From: DAHUXN01 sp963811805
GTDB taxonomy: Bacteria > Acidobacteriota > Terriglobia > Acidiferrales > UBA7541
Length of the DNA: 64,000 bases
Reading direction: 5' to 3'
Assembly (NCBI GenBank): GCA_963811805.1
Contig: CAWESU010000001.1
Coordinates: 1,116,001-1,180,000 of the forward strand
The notes beneath the pieces were generated by a model, which did no database searches, was not told the DNA's origin, and saw nothing but the letters and a program-made list of their open reading frames with translations. Shown here one piece after another: positions 1-7,834 of this stretch (position 1 is its first letter; each line of letters opens with the position of its first letter). Both the position numbers and the translations under genes were made by a program.

Positions 1-176
1 GTAAGATAACTCTCCGAGGTCAGCTTCAGAGCTGACCGCGACGACGGAAATAAAGTTCGAGGGGTGCGTGATTTTCCGTTTCTAAAATAAGGTCATTCCT
101 GACCAGCGGAGCGGGCCGCGAAAACGGTATGCTGGTATGAGCTTATCCCGCCCGAAGGCTGGCTGAGGAAACCGAG

Positions 177-761
177 ATGGTCTGCATTCATTTAGCGCCG
201 CTGCAACAATCACCGGTGCATCTGTCGAATGCGTGGAAGAGCGGCGACAAGATCCTGGGCCACGCGATCGATCTCTTGCCGAACATCATACTGGCCTGCG
301 CGATCTTTACCGTGTTTCTGATCGCGGGCCGCATGTGCAAGTCGCTGCTCGAACGGCTGGGCGAGCGCAAGAGAATGCGGCAGAACGCGGCGCTCTTGCT
401 GGGTAAACTGACGCAGATGACGGTGCTGTTTCTGGGATTCCTGATTGCGGTTTCGGTGATTGCGCCATCATTCACGGCCAGTGATTTGATCAAGACGCTG
501 GGGATCGGCGGGGTGGCCATCGGGTTTGCGTTCCAAAATATTTTGCAGAACTTTCTGGCGGGGATTTTGCTGCTGCTGCACGAGCCGTTCCGTATCGGGG
601 ATCAGATCAATGTGTCGGGGCTCGAAGGAATCGTGGACACGATTCAGACGCGCGCGACGATTATTCACACGCCGGACGGGCATCGCGTGGTGATCCCGAA
701 TGCCACGCTGTTCACGAATCCTGTGATTGTGCGCAGCGCGGAGGCGGCGAAGCGAAATTAG
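177..761 (+). CDS. Short MscS-type mechanosensitive channel
   Basis: Predicted inner-membrane small-conductance mechanosensitive channel of 194 residues. Hydrophobic helices lie near residues 33-52 and 76-95. The pore-lining TM3 region (GIGGVAIGFAFQN, about 109-121) is followed by the start of the beta domain (EPFRIGDQI, then TPDGHRVVIPNATLFTNPVI). That order is the classic MscS TM3-beta signature. The protein stops soon after the beta domain and lacks the C-terminal alpha/beta cage of the 286-residue E. coli protein, so it is either a minimal variant or 3'-truncated. The ATG at 177 follows a GAGGAA stretch. No operon partner is seen: the next 120 bases hold only a PilZ remnant. Confidence 0.85.
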   Translation: MVCIHLAPLQQSPVHLSNAWKSGDKILGHAIDLLPNIILACAIFTVFLIAGRMCKSLLERLGERKRMRQNAALLLGKLTQMTVLFLGFLIAVSVIAPSFTASDLIKTLGIGGVAIGFAFQNILQNFLAGILLLLHEPFRIGDQINVSGLEGIVDTIQTRATIIHTPDGHRVVIPNATLFTNPVIVRSAEAAKRN

Positions 762-831
762 GGTTTTTTAGTAGGAATTTTGAGCGCCTTGGGGGCGATA
801 AACGCGCGCGGATTGTTTGCTCCGTCGACCG

Positions 832-888
832 AGCATGAAGGGCATCAAGGACTGGAAGGAGGATGCACCCTGGGCTAACGTCGCGTGA
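832..888 (+). pseudogene. 3' end remnant of a PilZ-domain gene
   Basis: About 19 codons that end in a stop and match the last codons of the intact PilZ gene at 13488-13814 (IKEWKEDPPWANVA there, IKDWKEDAPWANVA here). The DNA identity is roughly 90% and runs a few bases past the stop. Nothing of the PilZ core is left. The GTG used as start of the next gene lies inside its stop region. Confidence 0.7.
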
Positions 889-1517
889 ATCACACTGCGG
901 TAGTCCGGTTAACTCTGGCGGGAAACAACCAAGTCATTTGCTTTAACTACGCCAGAGGTATAGGGTTTGGAAAGACGGACACTCCGGTAGAGCGAGAGTA
1001 CGACATTTTCGAGCGATTTCCGGACGGGTTCCCCGTCTGGCGCGGCCACAGTTCTGGTCTGTTGAATGCCTGCCTGAAACTGCAGCAAATCGCCAACGGC
1101 ACCATCAATGAGTACTTCGCCGTGTATCTTCCCACCCAGGAAATCGTCGCGCGCCTCAATGTGCAGCGGGACGGACCTCTCGTTTTCCAGATTGGCTATC
1201 ACAGCGTGCTGGCCTTGCAGCGAACCAGGGTGCTCAGGCGGCACAGCTATGACGTGGTTTCCGTGTTGGGCAACGAAGCCGCCAAAGCCGTTCTGGGCCT
1301 CCCGCAGAAATATGATTTCTTCATCCTTGGGCACACCGCACCGGAGGAGACTAGGAAGGAGATGGTCGCGTGGCTGAAGGCAAAGTTTCCAGGCGTTCCA
1401 ATCCTGGCGTTAAATTCACCGGATATTTCACCGCTCGATGATGCCGACTACAATGTAAAGCTAAACGGCCCTGAGACTTGGCTACCCTTAGTCAACAAGG
1501 CTTTAGCTGCACCATAA
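885..1517 (+). CDS. Receiver-like two-part hypothetical protein
   Basis: 210 residues, two modules. Residues about 38-92 (REYDIFERFPDG..VWRG..) resemble a small module common at the N-terminus of acidobacterial proteins of unknown role. Residues about 100-205 look like a response-regulator receiver fold: alternating hydrophobic strands, SYDVVSVLGNEAA, KYDFFILGH at the usual phospho-acceptor strand, VPILALN and ADYNV. There is no Asp at the phospho-acceptor position (ILGH), so it would be a pseudo-receiver. The GTG at 885 is the only start giving the full ORF, but the family usually begins near residue 35, so the true start is uncertain and the first 35 residues may be spurious. Function unknown. 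Confidence 0.6.
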   Translation: MNHTAVVRLTLAGNNQVICFNYARGIGFGKTDTPVEREYDIFERFPDGFPVWRGHSSGLLNACLKLQQIANGTINEYFAVYLPTQEIVARLNVQRDGPLVFQIGYHSVLALQRTRVLRRHSYDVVSVLGNEAAKAVLGLPQKYDFFILGHTAPEETRKEMVAWLKAKFPGVPILALNSPDISPLDDADYNVKLNGPETWLPLVNKALAAP

Positions 1518-1696
1518 GGAAGTTAGCACATTGGCACACCCATCCAAACGTGCCATGTTGCAAGTGTCAATGCCGTCTGGATTCGGCTACATCCCATCGG
1601 CCCGCTGATCGGCTGCGTTGTTTTTTCCGACGCCGACTGTCCGGTCTCTCGGACATAATTGTCCTCGCGGGGCCTAATGGCGTCGGCAGAGGCCTC

Positions 1697-1839
1697 TCAA
1701 GTTGAGTCAGCTGGCAATTTGGCTGTCCAGCGACCCTTCTCGGTTCTTGGCACTCTGATCAAATTCTAACCCAACGCAAAACTGCGCTTCAGCTAGTGGA
1801 CGACAGTAGATCACTCGACATAGCCGTTGGATGTCGCCC
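1697..1839 (-). pseudogene. PilZ gene fragment, near copy of the 28-kb paralogue
   Basis: Read on the minus strand, this stretch matches the last ~120 bases of the PilZ gene at 28124-28438 plus its stop and following bases at over 90% identity. It includes codons for VIYCRPLAEAQFCVG-type residues and the terminal QIAS stop. The match begins at a GGCGACAT block and ends just after CTCAACTTGA. The 5' two thirds of the gene are missing. Confidence 0.75.
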
Positions 1840-1847
1840 ACCTCGAG

Positions 1848-2012
1848 CTATTTCTCCATTAGTGGCGGCAAATCCTCAGGATGAATTGAAGCATGCCAGC
1901 CCCACCCTTGCGATTCCTCGAGAGAAAGACCCGCGTATTCGCGCCATCGTTGATTCACGAACTCTACGGAGCCGTCCGGATGAGCTGACCAGTAAACGCA
2001 GGAATTCTGTTA
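1848..2012 (-). pseudogene. PAS-domain fragment of a lost sensor protein
   Basis: One open minus-strand frame of about 53 codons encodes a recognisable PAS core: WSAHPDGSVEFVNQRW, REYAGLSLEE, GWGWHASIHPEDLPPL, then a stop. This is the standard wording of PAS domains in hybrid sensor kinases. A stop also lies directly upstream, so no start or downstream kinase survives. It abuts the PilZ fragment at 1697-1839, so two unrelated gene pieces are joined here. Confidence 0.65.
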
Positions 2013-2099
2013 CAACAAGCGAATGTCCAGCGACTGCCCAGATCGTGAGGAGCCATCTGTTGCCGATGCCATCTGCAGATTATAAGCCGGAACACTCTT

Positions 2100-2531
2100 T
2101 TAAGAGGCGCCGTTCAGCGCGGTCCAGGCGGCTAAGGAATCCATGTAGTCTCTCCAATGAATGATCTTTCTATTCTCAATGGTGACGACCGAGATGAGCC
2201 TGTTGTCATAGCATGCACCGCTGGAGAGAGCTCTTCCGTGCACTTCGTACTCCAGGATCACGACGCGACTATCCTGAGAGCGATGCACAACAAGTGCATC
2301 GCCGGAGTGAAGCTTGATAGTCTTGCCGTATCCCGAGAGGGCGGCCATCAGGTTGGCTCGCCCTCGAATGGTCACAGGCCAACCGGGGAAGCGATAGCGG
2401 GACTCAAAGGTTGCTTCTTCGGCGAACGTATCAAAATAATGGGTGCCGTCAACGAGTCCGCGTAAGCCTTCCATCACAACTTCGAAAAAAGGATCAAGAG
2501 CTTCAAAAGCTTCGTATCCGGATTCCGTCAT
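2100..2531 (-). CDS. SnoaL-like / NTF2-fold protein
   Basis: 143 residues from the ATG at 2531. The pattern is that of a SnoaL-like cone fold: an N-terminal helix (FEALDPFFEVVMEGLRGLVDG), a loop with FAEEATFESRYRFPGWP, then strands VVILEYEVHGR, DNRLISVVTIENRKIIHWRDYMD. The last motif (I..WRDYMD) is typical of polyketide cyclase-like or ketosteroid isomerase-like NTF2 proteins, which often act on small hydrophobic molecules. Substrate unknown. The longer ORF adds 14 residues with no family similarity. It sits downstream of, and on the same strand as, the Fic gene with about 90 bases between them. Confidence 0.75.
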   Translation of the reverse strand: MTESGYEAFEALDPFFEVVMEGLRGLVDGTHYFDTFAEEATFESRYRFPGWPVTIRGRANLMAALSGYGKTIKLHSGDALVVHRSQDSRVVILEYEVHGRALSSGACYDNRLISVVTIENRKIIHWRDYMDSLAAWTALNGAS

Positions 2532-2624
2532 CGTCAACTCCCAGAAAGTTTTTCTACAGGGTAGGACTTTCAACTGCCTTTTCCGCGCTCGGCATGGCCA
2601 CCGACCGAGAGGAGCGATGTGTGC

Positions 2625-3749
2625 TCAATCCGAGCGCCTGCTCACCCTGTAGGAGGTGCTTCTTCCTCCGGCCTCCTCTTGTTCGATGACCCCTATCGCG
2701 ATCAGCTCTTCGATGTCTCGAAGGGCAGTGCGCGAAGAAGCTTTCGTCAGCTTCATCCATTTGTCTCTGGTCAGCTTTCCTTCGAACCCACTGAATAGTT
2801 TGTTCAGGACTCTTGTCTGCCGATCATTCAACGAGACTTTCCGTTGCTTCAGGCTGTTCCAAAACAGTTCCTTTTCCAGGGCACCGCTTGTGATTTGATT
2901 CGATTGTTCGATGGCCCTATCCAGGCACGCGAGAAACCACGTTAGCCATTCCGTGATGTCCAACGAGCCAGCCTGTGTTTTCTCAAGAATTTCATAGTAG
3001 TCCTTTCGTTCTTCGAGAATCTGCGACGACATGCTGTAGAAACGCTGAGCACTGCCGTCCGATCTGGCCAAACACATTTCAGCGATTGCTCTTCCGATTC
3101 TCCCGTTGCCGTCCTCAAAGGGATGGATCGTAACGAACCACAAGTGCGCGATTGCCGCCTTTAAGAGCGGATCCTCTTGTTCATTGCCGTCGAACCAGGC
3201 AAGGAATTTACCCATCTCGCCCTCGGCGCGATCAGCCGCAGGCGCTTCGTAATGAACTTTGTGGCGACCGATTGGCCCGGACACAACTTGCATTGGATCC
3301 TGACTGTCATCACGCCATGCGCCGACTCGAAATTTATCGCTCGTCGTGCGAACGCCGGGGAAAAGGTGTGCGTGCCAGCCAAACAACCGCTCTCTCGTTA
3401 GTGGCGTGCTGAATTTCTGCGTCGCGTCCAACATCATTTCAACGACGCCATCGACATTTCGATCCTTGTGAGTTTTGAGCCCTCCCACGTCCAGCCTCAA
3501 CCTACGTGCGAGGGATGAGCGGACATTCTCTGGGTCAAGAACAACCCCTTCGATGGCGCTGGATTTGATCGTTTCTTCCGTAAGGACGTTTAGGGTTGCA
3601 GTCCACCTCGAAGTCAAGCCATACCCGCGCATCTTTCCCAGCAATAGCCCTTGATGCAGTCTGACCCCAGAGAGCAGGGGTGCAAGGGTCTTTGCATCCC
3701 AGGTAAATGCAGGCCAGCCAACGAGTTCGTGTATGTATTTTATCGCCAT
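2625..3749 (-). CDS. Fic family AMP transferase with N-terminal inhibitory helix
   Basis: 374 residues. The Fic motif HPFEDGNGRIGR is complete at residues 209-220 (catalytic His209, phosphate-binding GNGR), so transfer of AMP or a similar nucleotide to a protein hydroxyl is expected. Residues 12-45 resemble the DUF4172 N-terminal domain. SSAIEG at 63-68 fits the S/T-x-x-x-E-G inhibitory helix, which makes it a class II, self-inhibited Fic. The C-terminus (about 320-374) looks like a winged helix (SRTALRDIEELIAIGVIEQ), suggesting DNA binding and self-control. The ATG at 3749 was chosen because the 26 residues upstream are encoded by 11-bp tandem repeats and have no family similarity. Confidence 0.9.
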   Translation of the reverse strand: MAIKYIHELVGWPAFTWDAKTLAPLLSGVRLHQGLLLGKMRGYGLTSRWTATLNVLTEETIKSSAIEGVVLDPENVRSSLARRLRLDVGGLKTHKDRNVDGVVEMMLDATQKFSTPLTRERLFGWHAHLFPGVRTTSDKFRVGAWRDDSQDPMQVVSGPIGRHKVHYEAPAADRAEGEMGKFLAWFDGNEQEDPLLKAAIAHLWFVTIHPFEDGNGRIGRAIAEMCLARSDGSAQRFYSMSSQILEERKDYYEILEKTQAGSLDITEWLTWFLACLDRAIEQSNQITSGALEKELFWNSLKQRKVSLNDRQTRVLNKLFSGFEGKLTRDKWMKLTKASSRTALRDIEELIAIGVIEQEEAGGRSTSYRVSRRSD

Positions 3750-3751
3750 AT

Positions 3752-3827
3752 TCTCGCCGTCGATCTCGCCACAATCTCGCCACAATCTCGCCACAATCCT
3801 ATCATATTCTCGCCACAATCTCGCCAA
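3752..3827. repeat. 11-bp iteron-like tandem repeats at the Fic start
   Basis: Plus-strand unit TCTCGCCACAA occurs at 3764-3774, 3775-3785, 3786-3796 and 3808-3818. There is a partial unit at 3819-3827, a degenerate one at 3797-3807 and a diverged one at 3752-3763. The period is exactly 11 bases, so all units face the same side of the helix. The array ends three bases before the Fic start codon (opposite strand), which suits an operator for the winged helix at the Fic C-terminus; that link is inference. Confidence 0.75.
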
Positions 3828-3965
3828 TAATCGCGTCGTTGTGGCCGCCTGACTGCAAGGTCCTCTCCGTCCGAAATCTGAGGTTTACAACCCTAGGAGG
3901 AACAGAGTGGAATCGTGATGTCCAACGGGACCGGCCCTAGCCTTTCAGGGTAGATCTTGGCCATG

Positions 3966-4090
3966 CTAGTAAATCTGGGTGCCCTCCACGACCAGGGACT
4001 GCTCCTGTCTCTCGGCAAGCCGCTCGTGGGCTAGCTCATGTACCAGCGTCGCCTCAGTTTCACCCGGGGACTGGTCGGGTAGGTTCCGAG
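3966..4090 (-). pseudogene. Fragment of a HELAH metallopeptidase-like gene
   Basis: A minus-strand frame reads NLPDQSPGETEATLVHELAHE followed by RLAERQEQSLVVEG and a stop. HELAH in this setting is the zinc site of ImmA/IrrE-like or ArdC-like peptidases. Upstream the reading frame appears to shift, and no start or C-terminal part remains. The call rests on one short motif. Confidence 0.35.
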
Positions 4091-4196
4091 CAGTGCCTCG
4101 ATTTCGCGGCTGTCTTCAGGATAATTTTGAACAGCAAGGAGCTGGCCAAGCGCAGAATCCAAGTTGCGTTGGATAATAGAAATTCAGAGGAGAGTT

Positions 4197-5050
4197 TTAT
4201 TTTTTCTGGGCCGCCATTCTCTTCTCGAGATTCGTCTGCACCGTCTTCAGCAATGTCTGCATATCCTGAAAGTTCACGCTGGGATCGTTGTTGTAATTCA
4301 TTCGCGCATTGTAGTGCTCGACGTTGGCCGCCGTTCGCTTGACTAGCTGCTCCACCTCGCTAACGGCTGGCCCGTCATAGTTCGGGTTTCCCGTCACAGC
4401 AATCGAAGCCGCTTGAAATGCGCAATACAGCGTAAAGGCCTTGGCGTCCGGCTTGCAATCCGTTGTGCTCACCTGGCCCATTTCGCGGGCGAGTCCAATA
4501 TCGTCTCCACTTTCTTCGTGATTTCGATATCCGTCTGAGTCACCCCCGTGGGTTGAGTAGTGACCAGCGCGACCACGACTTCTTGTTCCTCGAATCTTCC
4601 CTCAATCCTCGCTTGCAGGAAATCGAAGAATCTCTGCACATCCGCAAATGTGGTGTGCGGATCGTTGTTATAATCCATCAATCGGTGGTGGTAGTGGTTG
4701 TCCGGCGCGAGGTCGTCGTCAATGACGAAGCGCGCTTCCTGCATGGCCGCGCCGCGATGAGCAAAATCCTGCGTCACTTCGTACGTGGCCTCCTCCAGCG
4801 CACAGTATAGGCTGAACTTCGTCTCAGTTGCTGGGCACACGCGATTGTCCGAACGGTTCCACTTTTCGGGTGAGTTTAGAATCTCACGGGCCTTCTGCAC
4901 AATCTGAACATCAGATTTCGAGACTGGCGGGCGCGATTGCGAATCATCCGTCGACTGCGCCGCCCTCGCCGGCATCGTTGCTGCGGCTACGAAAACAAAT
5001 GCCACAACGCACATTTGTAGTACCGCGCTCAACTTAGTATTGGTTCGCAT
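4197..5050 (-). pseudogene. Secreted two-repeat protein broken by a frameshift
   Basis: The gene starts with a signal peptide (about residues 1-30, ending ATMPARAAQS) and holds two copies of a ~90-residue unit. Unit 1 reads SDVQIVQKAREILNSPEKWN, then NRVCPATETKFSLYCALEEA; unit 2 reads TDIEITKKVETILDSPAKWA, then TTDCKPDAKAFTLYCAFQAA. Each unit ends with a YNNDP motif and an amphipathic helix. The frame breaks once, right after KWA at about 4475: adding one base in the GGGCC run restores the exact KW-to-Cys spacing of unit 1. The two Cys per unit suggest a disulfide. Function unknown. It may be a real mutation or a single-base sequence error. Confidence 0.75.
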
Positions 5051-5062
5051 CTCGACCTTCCT

Positions 5063-6205
5063 TCACTCGTACCTCAGAGCAACCATGGGATCGACTTGCA
5101 TGGCGCGGCGCGCGGGAATGTAGCAGGCGACGAGCGCGACGAGCGTAAGCAAAATTGTGACGCCCGCGAATGTCGCGGGATCGTCGGCGTGAATTCCATA
5201 GAGCATCGTGCTGATGAAGCGCGTGACGCCCAGCGCAGCGGGAATTCCAATCGCCGCGCCGATGAGCGTGAGCAAAATTCCCGACCGACAACCAACTTCA
5301 GTAAATCGCGGCGCTGCGCACCGAGGGCGATGCGAATGCCGAGTTCGCGCGTGCGGCGCTCTACTTCGTAGGACAACAAACCGTAGAGTCCGATACAGGC
5401 GAGGACCAAAGCAGCGACACCAAAAAATCCGGAAAGGCGCGCGAGCATGCGCTGCTGGAAAAGCAGGTAATCAATCTGTTCGGTCTGGGTGCGGACTTCG
5501 GTGAGCGGTAAATTGGCGCCGGCCCCAGAGACGATGCCGCGCACAGGCTTGATGATGGACGTGGGGTTTGCGGCGGTGCGCAATTCGAAATGCGCGCTGT
5601 TGCCAGTGACCGGCAGAAACAGGATCGGCTCATTCTCAATATTGAGCCGGTCATACTTCGCGTTGCCGGCGATCCCGACGATGGTGTAGCCGGGGCCGGG
5701 ATACTGGACGTCTTTGTCAGTCCCTTGCCCGCTGCCCATGTGCATGCCCACGGGGTTTTTATTTGGGAGAAATTTCTTCGCGAAGGCTCCGTTGATGATG
5801 ACGGGAGTAGGCGGGGCGTGATCGTACGCTTGATCGGATACTTTCCGCGCGGCGCTGTTTGCGGCGATGGCGGCGAAATCGGCGGAGGTGAATGCGCGAC
5901 CGGCGAGGATAGGAATGCGCATGGTGGAGAAAAAATTCAAGCCCATGGGAAGCTGTTTGAGATTCGTGATGTCCTGTTTGGGCGGCGCGCCGTCGAGGTG
6001 GATTTCGGTGCCGGACCAACCTCCGGCCAAAAGCGCTTCTTCGGAATAGCTGACGGAAATGACGCCGGGAAGAGCGGCGAGGCGCTGTTGCAAATTGGCG
6101 TAGAGCTGCTGTGTTTGCGCGTCAGTGTAGCCGACAATCTTGGGATCGATGCCAAAGAGCAAAATATTGCGCGTGTCGAAGCCGGGATTGATGCTTTGAA
6201 GATGG
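5063..6205 (-). pseudogene. 3' half of an ADOP-type ABC permease, frameshifted
   Basis: The minus strand encodes the second half of an acidobacterial duplicated orphan permease: LQSINPGFDTRNILLF, the MacB-like periplasmic region (LNFFSTMRIPILAGRAF..), the FtsX helices (ACIGLYGLLSYEVERRTRELGIR) and the family ending YIPARRAMQVDPMVALRYE. The first ~430 residues are absent; similarity stops near 6205, where the operator of the MNT-HEPN module begins on the other strand. A frameshift near 5275-5290 separates KLVVGRE from LTLIGAAIGIPAALG. The gene is dead: truncated at 5' and shifted near 3'. Confidence 0.85.
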
Positions 6206-6232
6206 ATCGGACCCAAGTCCGTATTTTCTGTT

Positions 6233-6250
6233 GTGGTTATATACAACCAC
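6233..6250. promoter_or_regulatory. Palindromic operator before the MNT-HEPN pair
   Basis: GTGGTTATATACAACCAC is a near-perfect palindrome with 6-bp arms. A further half site (TGTGGT, then ACAATACAAC) follows at about 6253-6270, just before the ATG at 6274. Placement and symmetry fit an operator bound by the winged-helix domain of the MNT protein. Confidence 0.55.
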
Positions 6251-6273
6251 ATTTGTGGTACAATACAACTACG

Positions 6274-6831
6274 ATGCTGCTTGACATGCACTCTGAGGCA
6301 CGCCAAAGACTCTTGGCCTATTTTTTCACCAATCCTACAGCCCGGCACCATCTGCGGGACCTGGCTGAGCGGCTGAGCATCGATCCCTCCAACCTATCGA
6401 AAGAGCTACGGCGTCTGGAGCGCGAGGGTTTGTTCCGGTCAGAAGTGAACGGTCGCCAGAAGTATTTTCAACTCAACCGCAAGTATCCCCTTTTCGACGA
6501 AGTGCGCAGCATCGTGGCGAAGACCATCGGCGCGGTTCCATTGCTCGCCCGAGCCCTCAAGAAAATTGAGGGAATAGAGGAAGCCTACTTGTATGGTTCG
6601 TTTGCGCGGAACCAACAGGACGCCGCAAGCGACATTGACGTTCTCGTGATCGGCAAACCGAAGAGCGATGTTCTGGCTGAAGTAGTACGAAAACTAGAAC
6701 GACAGCTAGGACGCGAAATCAACTATACGGTTCTAACGAGGAAGGAACTGAAGTCGCGGCGCGGCCGCAAAGATTCCTTTCTAGAAAGCGTCTCGCACAA
6801 TAAGCGAGTGCCGCTTGTCGGTGCTGCATGA
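6274..6831 (+). CDS. Winged-helix / MNT nucleotidyltransferase antitoxin
   Basis: 185 residues. Residues about 1-75 form a winged helix (HLRDLAERLSIDPSNLSKELRRL, then EREGLF), and residues about 95-180 a minimal nucleotidyltransferase. The active-site motif GS-x10-D-x-D is present (GSFARNQQDAASDIDV, from about residue 108). MNT proteins paired with HEPN toxins are known to AMPylate the toxin and act as antitoxins. The ATG at 6274 follows the operator and excludes a long open upstream frame that is antisense to the ADOP pseudogene. Its stop overlaps the next start (ATGA), so translation is probably coupled. Confidence 0.85.
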   Translation: MLLDMHSEARQRLLAYFFTNPTARHHLRDLAERLSIDPSNLSKELRRLEREGLFRSEVNGRQKYFQLNRKYPLFDEVRSIVAKTIGAVPLLARALKKIEGIEEAYLYGSFARNQQDAASDIDVLVIGKPKSDVLAEVVRKLERQLGREINYTVLTRKELKSRRGRKDSFLESVSHNKRVPLVGAA

Positions 6832-7241
6832 AGAAGCTTAAGGCCCACAGAATTGACTGGGCGCAGATCGCGCGCTTCCTGGCAAGCGCAGACAAGAAGC
6901 TCGTCTCCGCTCATAAGATCCTTGCTTTCGATGAGGAAGCTTGCCTTCAGCAAGCCTACGAAGCGATGCTCAAAGCCTCGCTCGGTTTCATGTTCAGCTA
7001 TGGCTATCGCGCCCGGAGTCAGCCAGGACACCACATCGCGATTATCGAATTTGTTCGGGCGCGCGTCGATAAGAAACATGTTGGTTTGCTGACCGTCTTC
7101 GATCGTCTCCGACGGAAACGAAATACAGCGCTTTATGACGACACCGGCTTCGTATCCCATCACGACGCTAAACAGGCGCTCGAAACGGCCCACGATTACC
7201 TGAACGTTATCCGCGCCGACATCGCTGCTCGGAAACCCTGA
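6828..7241 (+). CDS. HEPN-domain toxin of the MNT-HEPN module
   Basis: 137 residues, all helical in appearance, starting in the ATGA overlap with the MNT gene. The centre carries the HEPN pattern of MNT partners: LRRKRNTALYDD at about residues 93-104, with R-x-K-R-N and a Tyr three residues on, the residue AMPylated in studied HEPN/MNT pairs. HEPN proteins of this type are RNases. The upstream helices (AYEAMLKASLGFMFSYGYRA) match the nucleotidyltransferase-binding HEPN layout. Confidence 0.85.
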   Translation: MKKLKAHRIDWAQIARFLASADKKLVSAHKILAFDEEACLQQAYEAMLKASLGFMFSYGYRARSQPGHHIAIIEFVRARVDKKHVGLLTVFDRLRRKRNTALYDDTGFVSHHDAKQALETAHDYLNVIRADIAARKP

Positions 7242-7302
7242 GCCGTTGGATAGGATTGACCGCATGAAAACCCGCCAGGGCGAATCTCTTTCTCACCCAA
7301 GC

Positions 7303-7398
7303 TCATTCCTCGGCGATTATCTCAGCCGCGCGGTCCTCGACCTTCTTGCGGTCGGCTGGACTCACCTTCCGAATTAATTCATTCACATTCACGGACAT
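7303..7398 (-). pseudogene. Truncated N-terminus of an XRE-type antitoxin
   Basis: 31 codons from an ATG at 7398 that follows a purine-rich GGAAGGGA site. The peptide MSVNVNELIRKVSPADRKKV, then EDRAAEIIAEE, matches the leader helix that precedes the helix-turn-helix in many XRE/HigA-type antitoxins, but it stops before any HTH. Either a remnant or a very small protein. Confidence 0.4.
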
Positions 7399-7424
7399 AG
7401 TTACGTCCCTTCCGACAAACAAAT

Positions 7425-7787
7425 TCAATCAAACCATCGCCGAGGGATATCGGTCGAGGATGCGGGCTCCCCGCGACTGCGGGCTAGAAGTTCGAACGCC
7501 GTGCCATGCGAGGCGTGGCTAACAGTTCGGTGCGCTTCGTGCGTGAGGCGGCGCGCCTCGGCCGGCCCGAGCATTCGCATCAGACTCTTTGCAGACCGAT
7601 GGGTGATTTCGCTCAGTTTGGGAAAGCCTACTGTCGCGTTAATGAAATCGCGAAGGATAATCTTTCCGGTTTCCACATCGCCGGAAAGAAAATCCTCAAT
7701 CCCCTCGCGCAGGAGCGCCTCGCGAAAACCAGCATCGCGTTGAACGCGCGCCCGGATAGTCTCTTTAAAATCTCGCGTCAAAGCCAT
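7425..7787 (-). CDS. HigA-like / addiction-module regulator with altered C-terminus
   Basis: 120 residues from the ATG at 7787, preceded by GAGGTGAGG. Residues 1-75 (MALTRDFKETIRARVQRDAG, ETGKIILRDFINATVGFPKL, THRSAKSLMRMLGP) are typical of short antitoxin-type regulators encoded beside RelE/ParE-like toxins. After RMLGP the expected ending (GNP..NLF.I) is replaced by an unrelated Arg/His-rich stretch, so the C-terminus has probably been exchanged or shifted. No toxin gene is adjacent, so the module is likely decayed. Confidence 0.6.
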   Translation of the reverse strand: MALTRDFKETIRARVQRDAGFREALLREGIEDFLSGDVETGKIILRDFINATVGFPKLSEITHRSAKSLMRMLGPAEARRLTHEAHRTVSHASHGTAFELLARSRGEPASSTDIPRRWFD

Positions 7788-7834
7788 GCGCCTCACCTCT
7801 CCGTTCCTTTTCGTTGCTTGTTTCCTGCGACCGG

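Noticed and set aside
3764..3827. 11-bp repeats as a CRISPR array
   Set aside because: No spacers; units are directly adjacent.
5590..6273. Long plus-strand frame in front of the MNT gene
   Set aside because: Antisense to the ADOP pseudogene; the MNT family starts at 6274 behind its operator.
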